Shown here in pieces: positions 8,406 to 17,878 of a stretch of 64,000 bases of DNA. The notes below the pieces were generated by a model. The model saw nothing but the letters and a program-made list of their open reading frames with translations, was not told where the DNA came from and did not search any database. The position numbers were made by a program, and so were the translations under genes. The DNA is from Streptomyces sp. BHT-5-2. GTDB taxonomy: Bacteria; Actinomycetota; Actinomycetes; Streptomycetales; Streptomycetaceae. The DNA lies in assembly GCF_019774615.1 (NCBI RefSeq), contig NZ_CP081496.1:5704001-5768000 (forward strand), given 5' to 3'. Numbering within the stretch: the first letter of the stretch is position 1; each line of letters starts with the position of its first letter.

Positions 8406-9524
8406 ATGACAGACGCACTCAAGCGCCTCTCCGACGAAGGCGTGGCGATCTGGCTGGACGACCTGTCGCGCAAGCGCATCACGTCCGGCAATCTGGCCGA
8501 GCTGATCGACCAGCAGCACGTCGTCGGCGTCACCACCAACCCGTCGATCTTCCAGAAGGCGATCTCCTCGGGCGACGGCTACCAGCAGCAGGTCGCCGAC
8601 CTCGCCGCCCGCAAGGTCACCGTCGAGGAAGCCATCCGCATGATCACCACGGCGGACGTCCGGGACGCGGCCGACGTGCTGCGCCCGGTCTTCGACGCCA
8701 CGGGTGGCCAGGACGGCCGGGTCTCCATCGAGGTGGACCCGCGGCTGGCGCACAACACCGTGGCGACCGTCGCCGAGGCCAAGCAGCTGGCATGGCTGGT
8801 GGACCGCCCGAACACGCTGATCAAGATCCCGGCCACCAAGGCGGGCCTGCCGGCCATCACCGAGGTGATCGGCCTGGGCATCAGCGTCAACGTCACGCTG
8901 ATCTTCTCGCTGGAGCGGTACCGCGAGGTGATGGACGCCTACCTCGCCGGTCTGGAGAAGGCCAAGGCCGCGGGCCTGGACCTGTCCAAGATCCGTTCGG
9001 TGGCCTCGTTCTTCGTGTCCCGTGTGGACACCGAGATCGACAAGCGCCTGGAGAGGCTCGGCACCGACGCCGCCAAGGCCCTCAAGGGCAAGGCCGCGCT
9101 GGCCAACGCCCGGCTTGCGTACCAGGCGTACGAGGAGGTCTTCTCCTCCGACCGCTGGGCCGCCCTCGACAAGGCGGGCGCCCACAAGCAGCGTCCCCTG
9201 TGGGCCTCCACCGGCGTGAAGGACCCCGCGTTCAAGGACACCCTGTACGTGGACGAGCTGGTCGCGCCGGGCACCGTCAACACCATGCCGGAGGCCACCC
9301 TGGAGGCCACCGCCGACCACGGTGAGATCACCGGCGACACGGTGCGCGGCACCTACGCCGGCGCCAAGGCCGACCTCGACGCGATCGCCGCGCTCGGGAT
9401 CTCGTACGACGACGTCGTGCAGCTCCTGGAGGACGAGGGCGTGGAGAAGTTCGAGGCCGCCTGGAACGACCTGCTCAAGTCGACCGAGGCGGAGCTGGCG
9501 CGCCTCGCTCCCTCGGAGGGCTGA
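8406..9524 (+). CDS. tal: Transaldolase
   Basis: The enzyme exchanges a three-carbon dihydroxyacetone unit between sedoheptulose-7-phosphate and glyceraldehyde-3-phosphate. At 372 residues it is the long bacterial type that accompanies OpcA in actinobacteria. The Schiff-base lysine lies in TLIKIPATKAGLPAI near residue 140; VGVTTNPSIFQKA near residue 40 and VASFFVSRVD near residue 200 are family motifs. AGGAG at 8389-8393 sets the start at ATG 8406 (12 nt) and rules out ATG 8394, which touches the ribosome site. It lies 35 bp after tkt and 4 bp before zwf. Confidence 0.97.
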   Translation: MTDALKRLSDEGVAIWLDDLSRKRITSGNLAELIDQQHVVGVTTNPSIFQKAISSGDGYQQQVADLAARKVTVEEAIRMITTADVRDAADVLRPVFDATGGQDGRVSIEVDPRLAHNTVATVAEAKQLAWLVDRPNTLIKIPATKAGLPAITEVIGLGISVNVTLIFSLERYREVMDAYLAGLEKAKAAGLDLSKIRSVASFFVSRVDTEIDKRLERLGTDAAKALKGKAALANARLAYQAYEEVFSSDRWAALDKAGAHKQRPLWASTGVKDPAFKDTLYVDELVAPGTVNTMPEATLEATADHGEITGDTVRGTYAGAKADLDAIAALGISYDDVVQLLEDEGVEKFEAAWNDLLKSTEAELARLAPSEG

Positions 9525-9528
9525 TCCC

Positions 9529-11061
9529 TTGACCGCTGTTCATGGAGCGAATCCGCTCCGTGACGCCGCGGACCGACGGCTCCCGCGTATCGCGGGGCCG
9601 TCGGGCCTGGTCATTTTCGGCGTCACGGGCGATTTGTCACGGAAGAAGCTGATGCCCGCGGTGTACGACCTCGCGAACCGAGGTCTGCTGCCGCCGGGCT
9701 TCTCGCTGATCGGCTTCGCCCGTCGCGAGTGGCAGAACGAGGACTTCGCGCAGGAGGTGTACGAGGCCGTCAAGGAACACGCCCGTACGCCCTTCCGCGA
9801 GGAGGTCTGGCAGCAGCTGGTCCAGGGCTGCCGCTTCGTCCACGGCGACTTCGACGACGACGAGGCGTTCGAGACCCTCAAGAACACCATCGAGGAGCTC
9901 GACAAGGCCCAGGGCACCGGCGGCAACTACGCCTTCTACCTCTCGGTGCCGCCGAAGTTCTTCCCCAAGGTCGTCCAGCAGCTCAAGAAGCACGGGCTGG
10001 CCGACCAGAAGGACGGCTCCTGGCGCCGCGCGGTCATCGAGAAGCCGTTCGGCCACGACCTGAAGAGCGCGCAGGAGCTCAACCAGATCGTCCACGAGGT
10101 CTTCCCGCCCAACGAGGTCTTCCGGATCGACCACTACCTGGGCAAGGAGACGGTCCAGAACATCATGGCGCTGCGGTTCGCCAACACGATGTTCGAGCCG
10201 CTGTGGAACCGCTCCTACGTCGACCACGTGCAGATCACGATGGCCGAGGACATCGGCATCGGCGGCCGGGCCGGCTACTACGACGGCATCGGCGCGGCCC
10301 GCGACGTCATCCAGAACCACCTCCTCCAACTGCTCGCGCTGACCGCCATGGAGGAGCCCGCCTCCTTCGAGGCGGACGCGCTGGTGGCCGAGAAGACCAA
10401 GGTGCTGGGCGCCGTCCGGCTGCCCAAGGACCTGGGCAAGGAGACCGTCCGGGCGCAGTACGCGGAGGGCTGGCAGGGCGGCGAGAAGGTCGTCGGCTAC
10501 CTCCAGGAAGACGGCATCGACCCCAAGTCGAAGACCGACACCTACGCGGCCATCAAGCTGGGGATCGACAACCGCCGCTGGGCGGGCGTCCCGTTCTACC
10601 TGCGGACCGGCAAGCGCCTGGGCCGTCGGGTCACCGAGATCGCGGTGGTCTTCCAGCGCGCCCCGCACTCCCCCTTCGACCACACCGCCACCGAGGAGCT
10701 GGGGCAGAACGCCCTGGTCATCCGCGTCCAGCCGGACGAGGGCGTGACCGTGCGGTTCGGCTCCAAGGTCCCGGGCACCTCCATGGAGGTGCGCGACGTG
10801 TCGATGGACTTCGCGTACGGCGAGTCCTTCACGGAGTCCAGCCCCGAGGCGTACGAGCGGCTGATCCTCGACGTGCTGCTCGGCGACGCCAACCTCTTCC
10901 CGCGGCTGGAGGAGGTCGAGCTGTCCTGGAAGATCCTCGACCCGATCGAGGAGTTCTGGGACAAGCACGGCAAGCCCGCGCAGTACCCGGCGGGCACCTG
11001 GGGCCCCGTCGAGGCGGACGAAATGCTCGCACGAGACGGACGGAGCTGGCGTCGGCCATGA
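9529..11061 (+). CDS. zwf: Glucose-6-phosphate 1-dehydrogenase
   Basis: The enzyme oxidises glucose-6-phosphate to 6-phosphogluconolactone with reduction of NADP+. The 510-residue protein has the Rossmann motif FGVTGDLSRKKLMPA at about 29-43, the catalytic motif RIDHYLGKE near residue 200, and EKPFGHDL just before it. The TTG start at 9529 follows CGGAGGG at about 9 nt; no ATG or GTG suits the conserved N-terminus MTAVHGANPLRDAADRRLP. The stop overlaps the opcA start by ATGA, so the dehydrogenase and its partner are made together. Confidence 0.96.
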   Translation: MTAVHGANPLRDAADRRLPRIAGPSGLVIFGVTGDLSRKKLMPAVYDLANRGLLPPGFSLIGFARREWQNEDFAQEVYEAVKEHARTPFREEVWQQLVQGCRFVHGDFDDDEAFETLKNTIEELDKAQGTGGNYAFYLSVPPKFFPKVVQQLKKHGLADQKDGSWRRAVIEKPFGHDLKSAQELNQIVHEVFPPNEVFRIDHYLGKETVQNIMALRFANTMFEPLWNRSYVDHVQITMAEDIGIGGRAGYYDGIGAARDVIQNHLLQLLALTAMEEPASFEADALVAEKTKVLGAVRLPKDLGKETVRAQYAEGWQGGEKVVGYLQEDGIDPKSKTDTYAAIKLGIDNRRWAGVPFYLRTGKRLGRRVTEIAVVFQRAPHSPFDHTATEELGQNALVIRVQPDEGVTVRFGSKVPGTSMEVRDVSMDFAYGESFTESSPEAYERLILDVLLGDANLFPRLEEVELSWKILDPIEEFWDKHGKPAQYPAGTWGPVEADEMLARDGRSWRRP

Positions 11062-12122
11062 AGATCGATCTGACGGAAACCACGGCCAGCGAGATCAACA
11101 AGGCACTGGTCCGCGGCCGCCGCGCGGTCGGCACCCCGGCCATCGGCATGGTGCTCACCCTCGTCATCGTCACCGACGAGGAGAACGCCTACGACGCGCT
11201 GAAGGCCGCCAACGACGCCTCGCGCGAGCACCCCTCGCGCACACTCGTCGTCATCAAGCGGGTCAGCCGGACCCCGCGCGACCGCGCCAAGGCCCGGCTG
11301 GACGCCGAGGTGCGGGTGGGCACGGACGCCGGCACCGGCGAGACGGTGGTGCTGCGGCTGTACGGCGAGGCGATCGACCACGCCCAGTCCGTGGTGCTGC
11401 CGCTGCTCCTGCCGGACGCCCCGGTCGTGGTCTGGTGGGCCGTCAACGCCCCGCTGGACCCGGCCAAGGACCCGCTCGGCGCGCTGGCCCAGCGCCGGGT
11501 GACCGACGCCTACGCCGCCGAGGAGCCCATCGCGGAGGTGACCGGTCGCGCCGAGACCTACACCCCCGGCGACACCGACCTGTCCTGGACGCGGATCACG
11601 CCGTGGCGCTCGATGCTGGCGGCGGCGCTCGACCAGTCGCCGTGCCAGGTCACCTCGGCCGTGGTCGAGGGCGAGGAGTTCAACCCCAGCTGCGAGCTGC
11701 TCGGCATGTGGCTCGCCGCGCGGCTGGACGTCCCGGTCACCCGCGCCGTCTCGGCCGGCCCCGGGCTCACCGAGGTACGGCTGGAGACCACCGCGGGCAC
11801 CATCGTCCTGGGCCGCCCGGACGCCTCCCTGGCCACGCTCGCCATGCCCGGTCAGCCGGACCGGGCGGTGGCGCTCAAGCGCCGGGAGACCTCCGAGCTG
11901 CTCGCCGAGGAACTGCGCCGGCTCGACCCGGACGACATCTACGCCGCCGCGCTGAAGTACGGCGTGGAGCGTCTCCAGGTGCCGGGCGCCGGGGCGCCCG
12001 CCGCGGACCCGCGGCCCGCCCCGGCGGACGGCGGGTCGGCGGCGGACGCCGGGGCGGACGGTGACGCCTCCGCCAGGAAGGCGGCGAAGAAGGCGCCGGC
12101 CAAGAAGGCGGCCGCCAAGTGA
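11058..12122 (+). CDS. opcA: Glucose-6-phosphate dehydrogenase assembly protein OpcA
   Basis: OpcA is a 354-residue accessory protein needed for full activity or assembly of glucose-6-phosphate dehydrogenase in cyanobacteria and actinobacteria. The core, LTETTASEINKALVRGRR to about residue 310, follows the family. The last 45 residues differ: a Pro/Ala/Asp/Gly linker leads to a Lys/Ala-rich tail (ARKAAKKAPAKKAAAK) resembling histone H1 repeats. The gene overlaps zwf (ATGA) and pgl (GTGA). The basic tail could bind nucleic acid or polyphosphate; that is inference. Confidence 0.94.
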   Translation: MKIDLTETTASEINKALVRGRRAVGTPAIGMVLTLVIVTDEENAYDALKAANDASREHPSRTLVVIKRVSRTPRDRAKARLDAEVRVGTDAGTGETVVLRLYGEAIDHAQSVVLPLLLPDAPVVVWWAVNAPLDPAKDPLGALAQRRVTDAYAAEEPIAEVTGRAETYTPGDTDLSWTRITPWRSMLAAALDQSPCQVTSAVVEGEEFNPSCELLGMWLAARLDVPVTRAVSAGPGLTEVRLETTAGTIVLGRPDASLATLAMPGQPDRAVALKRRETSELLAEELRRLDPDDIYAAALKYGVERLQVPGAGAPAADPRPAPADGGSAADAGADGDASARKAAKKAPAKKAAAK

Positions 12123-12925
12123 GCACCCCGCAGGTCGTCGTCCACCGCGACAAGGAGCTGATGGCCAAGGCCGCCGCGGCCCGACTGATCACCAAGATCG
12201 TCGATGCCCAGTCGGCCCGGGGCTCGGCCTCCGTCGTGCTGACCGGCGGGCGCAACGGCAACGGGCTGCTCGCGGCCCTGGCCGAGGCGCCCGCCCGGGA
12301 CGCGGTCGACTGGTCCCGGCTGGACCTGTGGTGGGGTGACGAAAGGTTCCTTCCGGACGGCGACCCCGAGCGCAACATCACCCAGGCCCGCGCGGCGCTG
12401 CTGGACAGCGTCCCGCTGGACCCGGCGCGGGTGCACGCGATGGCGCCCTCGGACGGCCCGTACGGCCATGACGCGGACGCCGCCGCCGAGGCGTACGCCG
12501 CCGAACTGGCCGCCGCCGCGGGCCCGGAGCACTACCAGTCCGCGGCCGGGACCACCGGCGCCCGGGTACCGGCCTTCGACGTCCTGCTGCTGGGCGTCGG
12601 CCCGGACACCCATGTCGCCTCGCTCTTCCCCGAGCTCCCCGCGGTCCACGAGCAGGAGCGGACGGTGGTCGGGGTGCACGGCGCGCCCAAGCCGCCGCCC
12701 ACCCGGATCTCGCTGACCCTGCCCGCGATCCGCGCGGCACGGGAGGTCTGGCTGCTGGCGGCCGGCGAGGACAAGGCCAACGCCGCGGCCATCGCGCTCT
12801 CCGGCGCGGGCGAGGTGCAGGCCCCGGCGGCCGGCGCCCGCGGCCGCAGCCGGACGCTGTGGCTGCTGGACGAGGCGGCCGCCGCCCAGCTGCCGCGCGG
12901 TCTCTACCCCCCGGCCTCCTCCTGA
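12119..12925 (+). CDS. pgl: 6-phosphogluconolactonase
   Basis: The enzyme hydrolyses 6-phosphogluconolactone made by Zwf, the second step of the oxidative pentose phosphate pathway. The 268-residue protein is of the DevB/NagB-like family: VLTGGRNGNGLLAAL near residue 40 binds the phosphate, WWGDERFLPDGDPERN near residue 73 is the signature, and LLLGVGPDTHVASLFP holds the catalytic His region. It starts with GTG overlapping the opcA stop and ends before a very strong bidirectional hairpin. It is the last gene of the operon. Confidence 0.95.
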   Translation: MSTPQVVVHRDKELMAKAAAARLITKIVDAQSARGSASVVLTGGRNGNGLLAALAEAPARDAVDWSRLDLWWGDERFLPDGDPERNITQARAALLDSVPLDPARVHAMAPSDGPYGHDADAAAEAYAAELAAAAGPEHYQSAAGTTGARVPAFDVLLLGVGPDTHVASLFPELPAVHEQERTVVGVHGAPKPPPTRISLTLPAIRAAREVWLLAAGEDKANAAAIALSGAGEVQAPAAGARGRSRTLWLLDEAAAAQLPRGLYPPASS

Positions 12926-12960
12926 GGCGACGGCGCACCGGACCACCGGCGCGCCGCCCT

Positions 12961-13007
12961 GACGCCGACGGCCCCACCCCCTCCGCGGGAGTGGGGCCGT
13001 CGGCGTC
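12961..13007. terminator. Bidirectional terminator between pgl and pgi
   Basis: A perfect 17-bp stem (12961-12977 with 12991-13007; arm begins GACGCCGACGGCCCCAC) encloses a 13-nt loop. It lies between two convergent genes and can stop transcription from both sides. Confidence 0.9.
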
Positions 13008-13013
13008 CGTGTC

Positions 13014-14669
13014 TCAACGCCCGCGCAGCTCGCGGTACTTGGCGACCAGGCCGGCCGTGGAGGCGTCCAGGCCCGGCACCTCCGCGCCCTCGGTGAGCGC
13101 CGGCTCGACGCGCTTGGCCAGGACCTTGCCCAGCTCGACGCCCCACTGGTCGAAGGAGTTGATGTTCCACACCGCGCCCTGGACGAACACCTTGTGCTCG
13201 TAGAGCGCGATCAACTGGCCCAGCACCGACGGGCTGAGCTCCGACGCCAGGATCGTGGTGGTGGGGTGGTTGCCCTTGAAGGTGCGGTGCGGCACCAGCT
13301 CCTCCGCGACGCCCTCGGCGCGCACCTCGTCCGAGGTCTTGCCGAACGCCAGCGCCTGGCCCTGCGCGAAGAGATTGGCCATCAGCAGATCGTGCTGGGT
13401 GACCAGGTGCGGCTGGAGGTCCTCGACCGGCCGGGCGAAGCCGAGCAGATCGGCCGGGATCATCTTGGTGCCCTGGTGGAGCAGCTGGTAGTAGGCGTGC
13501 TGGCCGTTGGTGCCGGGGGTGCCCCAGACCACCGGGCCGGTCTGCCAGCCGACCGGCCGGCCCCGGCGGTCCACGGACTTGCCGTTGGACTCCATGTCCA
13601 ACTGCTGGAGATAGGCGGTGAACTTGGAGAGGTAGTGGCTGTAGGGCAGCACGGCGTGCGACTGGGCGTCCCAGAAGTTGCCGTACCAGATGCCCAGCAG
13701 GCCCAGCAGCAGCGGGGCGTTCTCCTCCGGCGGGGCGGTGCGGAAGTGCTCGTCGACGAGGTGGAAGCCGGCCAGCATCTCGCGGAACCGCTCCGGGCCG
13801 ATCGCGATCATCAGCGAGAGGCCGATGGCGGAGTCGTAGGAGTAGCGGCCGCCGACCCAGTCCCAGAACTCGAACATGTTGTCGGTGTCGATGCCGAACT
13901 CGGTGACCTTCTCGGCGTTGGTCGACAGCGCCACGAAGTGCTTGGCGACCGCTCCCCCGCTCTCGGCCCCCAGGCCGGCCAGCAGCCAGTCGCGGGCGGA
14001 GGTGGCGTTGGTGATCGTCTCGATGGTGGTGAAGGTCTTCGAGGCGATGATGAACAGCGTCTCGGCCGGGTCCAGGTCGCGGACCGCCTCGTGGAGGTCG
14101 GCGCCGTCCACGTTGGAGACGAAGCGGAACTGCATGTCCCGGTGGGTGAAGGCGCGCAGCGCCTCGTACGCCATCGCGGGGCCCAGATCCGAGCCGCCGA
14201 TACCGATGTTGACGACCGTTTTGATCCGCCGGCCGGTGTGGCCCTTCCAGTCGCCGGAGCGGACCCGGTCGGCGAAGGTGCTCATCCGCGTCAGGACGTG
14301 CTGCACGGCGGGGACGACGTTCTGCCCGTCGCTGGTGACGACCGCCGAACCGGGGGCGCGCAGCGCGGTGTGCAGCACGGAGCGGTCCTCGGTGAAATTG
14401 ATCTTCTGGCCGCGGAACATCGCGTCCCGCAGCTCGACCACGCCGGTCGCCGCGGCGAGTTCGCGGAGCAGCCCCAGCGTCTCGTCGGTGACCAGGTGCT
14501 TGGAGTAGTCCAGGTGCAGATCGCCGACCTGGAGGGTGAGGCGCCCGGCGCGGCCGGGGTCCTTGGCGAACAGCTCGCGCAGGTGCACCTCCCCCAGCTG
14601 CTCACGGTGCTTGCTCAACGCCGCCCACTCGGGCATCTGGTCGAGCCTGCCGCGGCCTTCTGCGTTCAT
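13014..14669 (-). CDS. pgi: Glucose-6-phosphate isomerase
   Basis: This cytoplasmic enzyme interconverts glucose-6-phosphate and fructose-6-phosphate. The 551-residue length is normal. GIGGSDLGPAMAYEAL at about 155-170, SKTFTTIET near 208, the signature VGGRYSYDSAIGLSL near 275 and HQGTKMIPADLLGF near 390 are visible. ATG 14669 is preferred because AGAAGG precedes it at about 11 nt; ATG 14690 would add seven residues with no good ribosome site. It lies 57 bp downstream of an MFS gene on the same strand and may be cotranscribed from the damage-type promoter at 16068-16090. Confidence 0.95.
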   Translation of the reverse strand: MNAEGRGRLDQMPEWAALSKHREQLGEVHLRELFAKDPGRAGRLTLQVGDLHLDYSKHLVTDETLGLLRELAAATGVVELRDAMFRGQKINFTEDRSVLHTALRAPGSAVVTSDGQNVVPAVQHVLTRMSTFADRVRSGDWKGHTGRRIKTVVNIGIGGSDLGPAMAYEALRAFTHRDMQFRFVSNVDGADLHEAVRDLDPAETLFIIASKTFTTIETITNATSARDWLLAGLGAESGGAVAKHFVALSTNAEKVTEFGIDTDNMFEFWDWVGGRYSYDSAIGLSLMIAIGPERFREMLAGFHLVDEHFRTAPPEENAPLLLGLLGIWYGNFWDAQSHAVLPYSHYLSKFTAYLQQLDMESNGKSVDRRGRPVGWQTGPVVWGTPGTNGQHAYYQLLHQGTKMIPADLLGFARPVEDLQPHLVTQHDLLMANLFAQGQALAFGKTSDEVRAEGVAEELVPHRTFKGNHPTTTILASELSPSVLGQLIALYEHKVFVQGAVWNINSFDQWGVELGKVLAKRVEPALTEGAEVPGLDASTAGLVAKYRELRGR

Positions 14670-14726
14670 TCGGACATCAGCCTTCTTCATCTCGTTAGCG
14701 GCCCCGCCGCCCTCCAACCTAAAGGA

Positions 14727-16007
14727 TCAGAGCGTGGTATGAGGTATCTGTCCCCTGCGGGACGAGGTGCCGTCGCCGGCCCGGACAAGCGGTGTCAGCA
14801 TCACCGCACCCGCCCCCAGCAGCACGGCCGCCACCAGCGCCGGGGAGTTGGGCCCCCAGGCCACCGCCGCGGCACCGCCCAGCAGCGCGCCCGCCGGTGT
14901 GCCCGCGATCGAGACCGTGCGGAAGGCGGCACTGATCCGGCCCAGCATCGCCTCGGGGGCGCGCTGCTGCACCAGCGTGGTCTCCAGGACGTTCCACACC
15001 GTGCCGGCGCAGCCGAACAGGGCCAGCGCCAGGGCCGCGGGCCACAGTGCCCGCACCGTGCCGAACACCACCAGCACCGCGGTCTGTACCACGCCGACGA
15101 CCAGCAGGGTGCGGAACCGGCCGCCGACCGCGGCGACGACGTGGCCGACCAGCAGCCCGCCGAGGACCGTGCCGGCGCCGTACCCCGTCGTCACCGCGAC
15201 ATAGCCGAAGTCCCCGGCGCCCAGCCAGTCCTTGACGACCACGACCAGCTCCGCGATCAGCGCGCCCATGCCGACGTTGGCCAGCGCCACCGACAGGCAG
15301 AGCCCCCGCAGCGCCCGGTCACCCCACAACGCCCTTATGCCCTCGGCGATTTCCCTCCGCAGGGTGCCCCCGGAGGGGGCCGGCGGCCGGGGCGGTGCGC
15401 CGGTGCGCAGCGAGGCCACCAGGGCCGCGGCGATCAGGTACGTCGCCGCGTCGACCGCGAAGGGCAGCGCCGCGCCCACCCCGATGAGCAGCGGCGCCAC
15501 CGGTCCCCCGACGAACCGGCCGACGACCTCCTGGCCGGTCATCAGACGGGCGTTGGCGGAGGTCAGCGACTCCCTGGGCACCACCGTGGGCAGCAGGGCC
15601 GTGGCGGCGTTGTCGAAGAGCGTCTGGAGGGTGGTGAGCGCGATGGACAGCGCCAGCAGCAGCCCGATGCAGGCCGCACCGGCCGCCACGGCCAGCGTGA
15701 AGCCGCCCATCAGCAGCCCGCGCAGGACATCGACCGCCCACATCGCGCGCCGCTGGTCCACCTGGTCGGCAATCGCACCGCCGAGCAGCCCGAAGAGCAG
15801 CCACGGCGCGAAGCCGCAGGCGGTGACCAGCGCGATCAGCAGCGGATCGGACGTCAAAGCGTGGGCGAGCAGCGGGAGGGCGGTGCCGCGCAGCACATCG
15901 CCGAAGCGGGACACCGCCGCGGCACTCCACAGCCGCCCGAACCCACCGCGCCGGACGAACGCGCCGACTCCCGCCGCGCCGCCCGCTTCCGCCGCCGTCC
16001 GCGCCAT
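14727..16007 (-). CDS. MFS exporter, probably DNA-damage inducible
   Basis: The 426-residue protein has 12 hydrophobic segments and resembles the MFS_3 (enterobactin/macrolide-exporter-like) branch. The short basic loop IADQVDQRRAMWAVDVLRG after helix 2 is the MFS motif-A region, and ALLPTVVPRESLTSANA is typical of this branch. The N-terminal 25 residues are Ala/Gly-rich and cytoplasmic. A perfect RecA-NDp promoter motif (16068-16090) lies about 60 bp upstream, which would place the exporter under DNA-damage control. The gene is followed by pgi. A role in exporting a genotoxic compound is inference. Confidence 0.88.
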   Translation of the reverse strand: MARTAAEAGGAAGVGAFVRRGGFGRLWSAAAVSRFGDVLRGTALPLLAHALTSDPLLIALVTACGFAPWLLFGLLGGAIADQVDQRRAMWAVDVLRGLLMGGFTLAVAAGAACIGLLLALSIALTTLQTLFDNAATALLPTVVPRESLTSANARLMTGQEVVGRFVGGPVAPLLIGVGAALPFAVDAATYLIAAALVASLRTGAPPRPPAPSGGTLRREIAEGIRALWGDRALRGLCLSVALANVGMGALIAELVVVVKDWLGAGDFGYVAVTTGYGAGTVLGGLLVGHVVAAVGGRFRTLLVVGVVQTAVLVVFGTVRALWPAALALALFGCAGTVWNVLETTLVQQRAPEAMLGRISAAFRTVSIAGTPAGALLGGAAAVAWGPNSPALVAAVLLGAGAVMLTPLVRAGDGTSSRRGQIPHTTL

Positions 16008-16067
16008 GGCCCGCCCCCCGTACCACGCCTCCCCCGGACCCCCGAGCGGGATCCGCCGCTCCTCCCG

Positions 16068-16090
16068 ACCGTAGGGGCGACCACTGACAA
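16068..16090 (-). promoter_or_regulatory. RecA-NDp (PafBC-type) promoter of the MFS gene
   Basis: On the minus strand it reads TTGTCAGTG (16090-16082), 8 bp, then TACGGT (16073-16068). This matches the TTGTCRGTG-N8-TASNNT damage promoter of actinobacteria in all nine positions of the first half and in spacing. A leader of about 55 nt would follow. Confidence 0.8.
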
Positions 16091-16151
16091 CGGGCCTGGG
16101 TCAACCTCCCTAACCCGCTCCTCAGATGCGAGCGGCCCCCGGGCACGCGAA

Positions 16152-16193
16152 CGGCCCGGCGGAAGGGGCACGGTGTCCCCTCCGGCCGGGCCG
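16152..16193 (-). terminator. Hairpin terminator after the RbpA-family gene
   Basis: GGCCCGG (16153-16159) pairs with CCGGGCC (16186-16192), extended by one C-G pair outside and an inner GGGG/CCCC block with small bulges. It lies 40 bp after the stop at 16233. Confidence 0.6.
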
Positions 16194-16232
16194 GTCGTCG
16201 TGAGCGGGTGTGCGCGGTGCGCCGCGGAGCCG

Positions 16233-16568
16233 TCAGATCTCGCCGCGGAGCTTGGCGAGCGCCTCGGCCAGGATCGCCTCGCCGTCGGCGTCGCTGCGGC
16301 GCTCCCGAACGTAGGCGAGGTGCGTCTTGTACGGCTCGGTGCGCGGCGGGTCCGGCGGGCTGTCCCGGTCCTTGCCGGCCGGGAAACCACAGCGGGGGCA
16401 GTCCCAGGTGTCCGGCACCTGGGCATCGCCGGCGAAGCTGGGCTGCGTCTCGTGCCCGTTGGAGCACCAGAAGGAGATGCGGATGCGCGGCGCGGACTCG
16501 CCGCGCTCGGCCTCCCCCATCGGCCCCGCCCCGACCCGACTTCCTCGGATCGCGTTGCCACTTGCCAC
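16233..16568 (-). CDS. RbpA-family RNA polymerase-binding protein (RbpB-like paralogue)
   Basis: RbpA proteins bind RNA polymerase and the principal sigma factor and help open-complex formation. This 111-residue protein has an RbpA-like zinc core, with Cys and His in FWCSNGHETQP and DCPRCGFPAG, and a C-terminal sigma-contacting part KTHLAYVRERRSDADGEAIL ending ALAKLRGEI. From memory of S. coelicolor, the main RbpA begins MSERALRGTRL and has a longer tail, while this one begins MASGNAIRGSRVG and matches the second, less studied paralogue. It is transcribed alone, ending at a hairpin, upstream of the MFS gene. Confidence 0.8.
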   Translation of the reverse strand: MASGNAIRGSRVGAGPMGEAERGESAPRIRISFWCSNGHETQPSFAGDAQVPDTWDCPRCGFPAGKDRDSPPDPPRTEPYKTHLAYVRERRSDADGEAILAEALAKLRGEI

Positions 16569-16720
16569 GGTCGTAACTCCCTGCGTAATGGTGCCGCGTG
16601 CCTCTCACAGCAACTGCGCTGCGGGCGCCCCAGTGTACGTAAGGCCCAACGCGCGTCCAGTGACACGAGTTACCGTCCCGGGACGCTCCCTTCATGATAG
16701 GCCGCGCCCCCGACGGTATG

Positions 16721-16957
16721 TCAGCTGCCGAGCTTGACCAGGATGCCGAGCACCACGATGCAGGCGAACCACAGCAGACCGATCACGATGGTGATGCGGT
16801 CGAGGTTCCGCTCGGCGACGGAGGAGCCGCCGACCGAGGACTGCATGCCGCCGCCGAACATGTCGGACAGACCGCCGCCCTTCCCCTTGTGCATGAGCAC
16901 CAACATCATCAGCAGCACGCTGAAGACGATGAGGGCGATCGAGAACCCGATGACCAC
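16721..16957 (-). CDS. secG: Preprotein translocase subunit SecG
   Basis: SecG is the small accessory subunit of the SecYEG protein-export channel in the plasma membrane. The 78-residue protein has two membrane helices (residues 3-21 and about 56-74) joined by a cytoplasmic Gly-rich loop HKGKGGGLSDMFGGG, the family signature. The context gap-pgk-tpiA-secG is conserved in many Gram-positive bacteria. A strong hairpin at 17021-17059 separates it from tpiA, so it may rely on read-through or on its own promoter. Confidence 0.95.
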   Translation of the reverse strand: MVIGFSIALIVFSVLLMMLVLMHKGKGGGLSDMFGGGMQSSVGGSSVAERNLDRITIVIGLLWFACIVVLGILVKLGS

Positions 16958-17020
16958 GGCTGGACCAACTCTCTGAGGACTGTCGGACGGAACGTGCCGG
17001 CCGGGCGCTGCCGGACGGTG

Positions 17021-17059
17021 CGGGGCCGGGCGGTGCGCACGACACCGGACCCGGCCCCG
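17021..17059 (-). terminator. Hairpin between tpiA and secG
   Basis: CGGGGCCGGG (17021-17030) pairs with CCCGGCCCCG (17050-17059). An inner CGGTG/CACCG adds 5 bp with a 2-nt bulge. It follows the tpiA stop by about 37 bp and may be a terminator or an attenuator before secG. Confidence 0.7.
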
Positions 17060-17095
17060 ACAGGGTACGACGGGCCGGGCCCGTCGTCATAGCTG

Positions 17096-17872
<777 letters not shown>

Positions 17873-17878
17873 GGTTGT

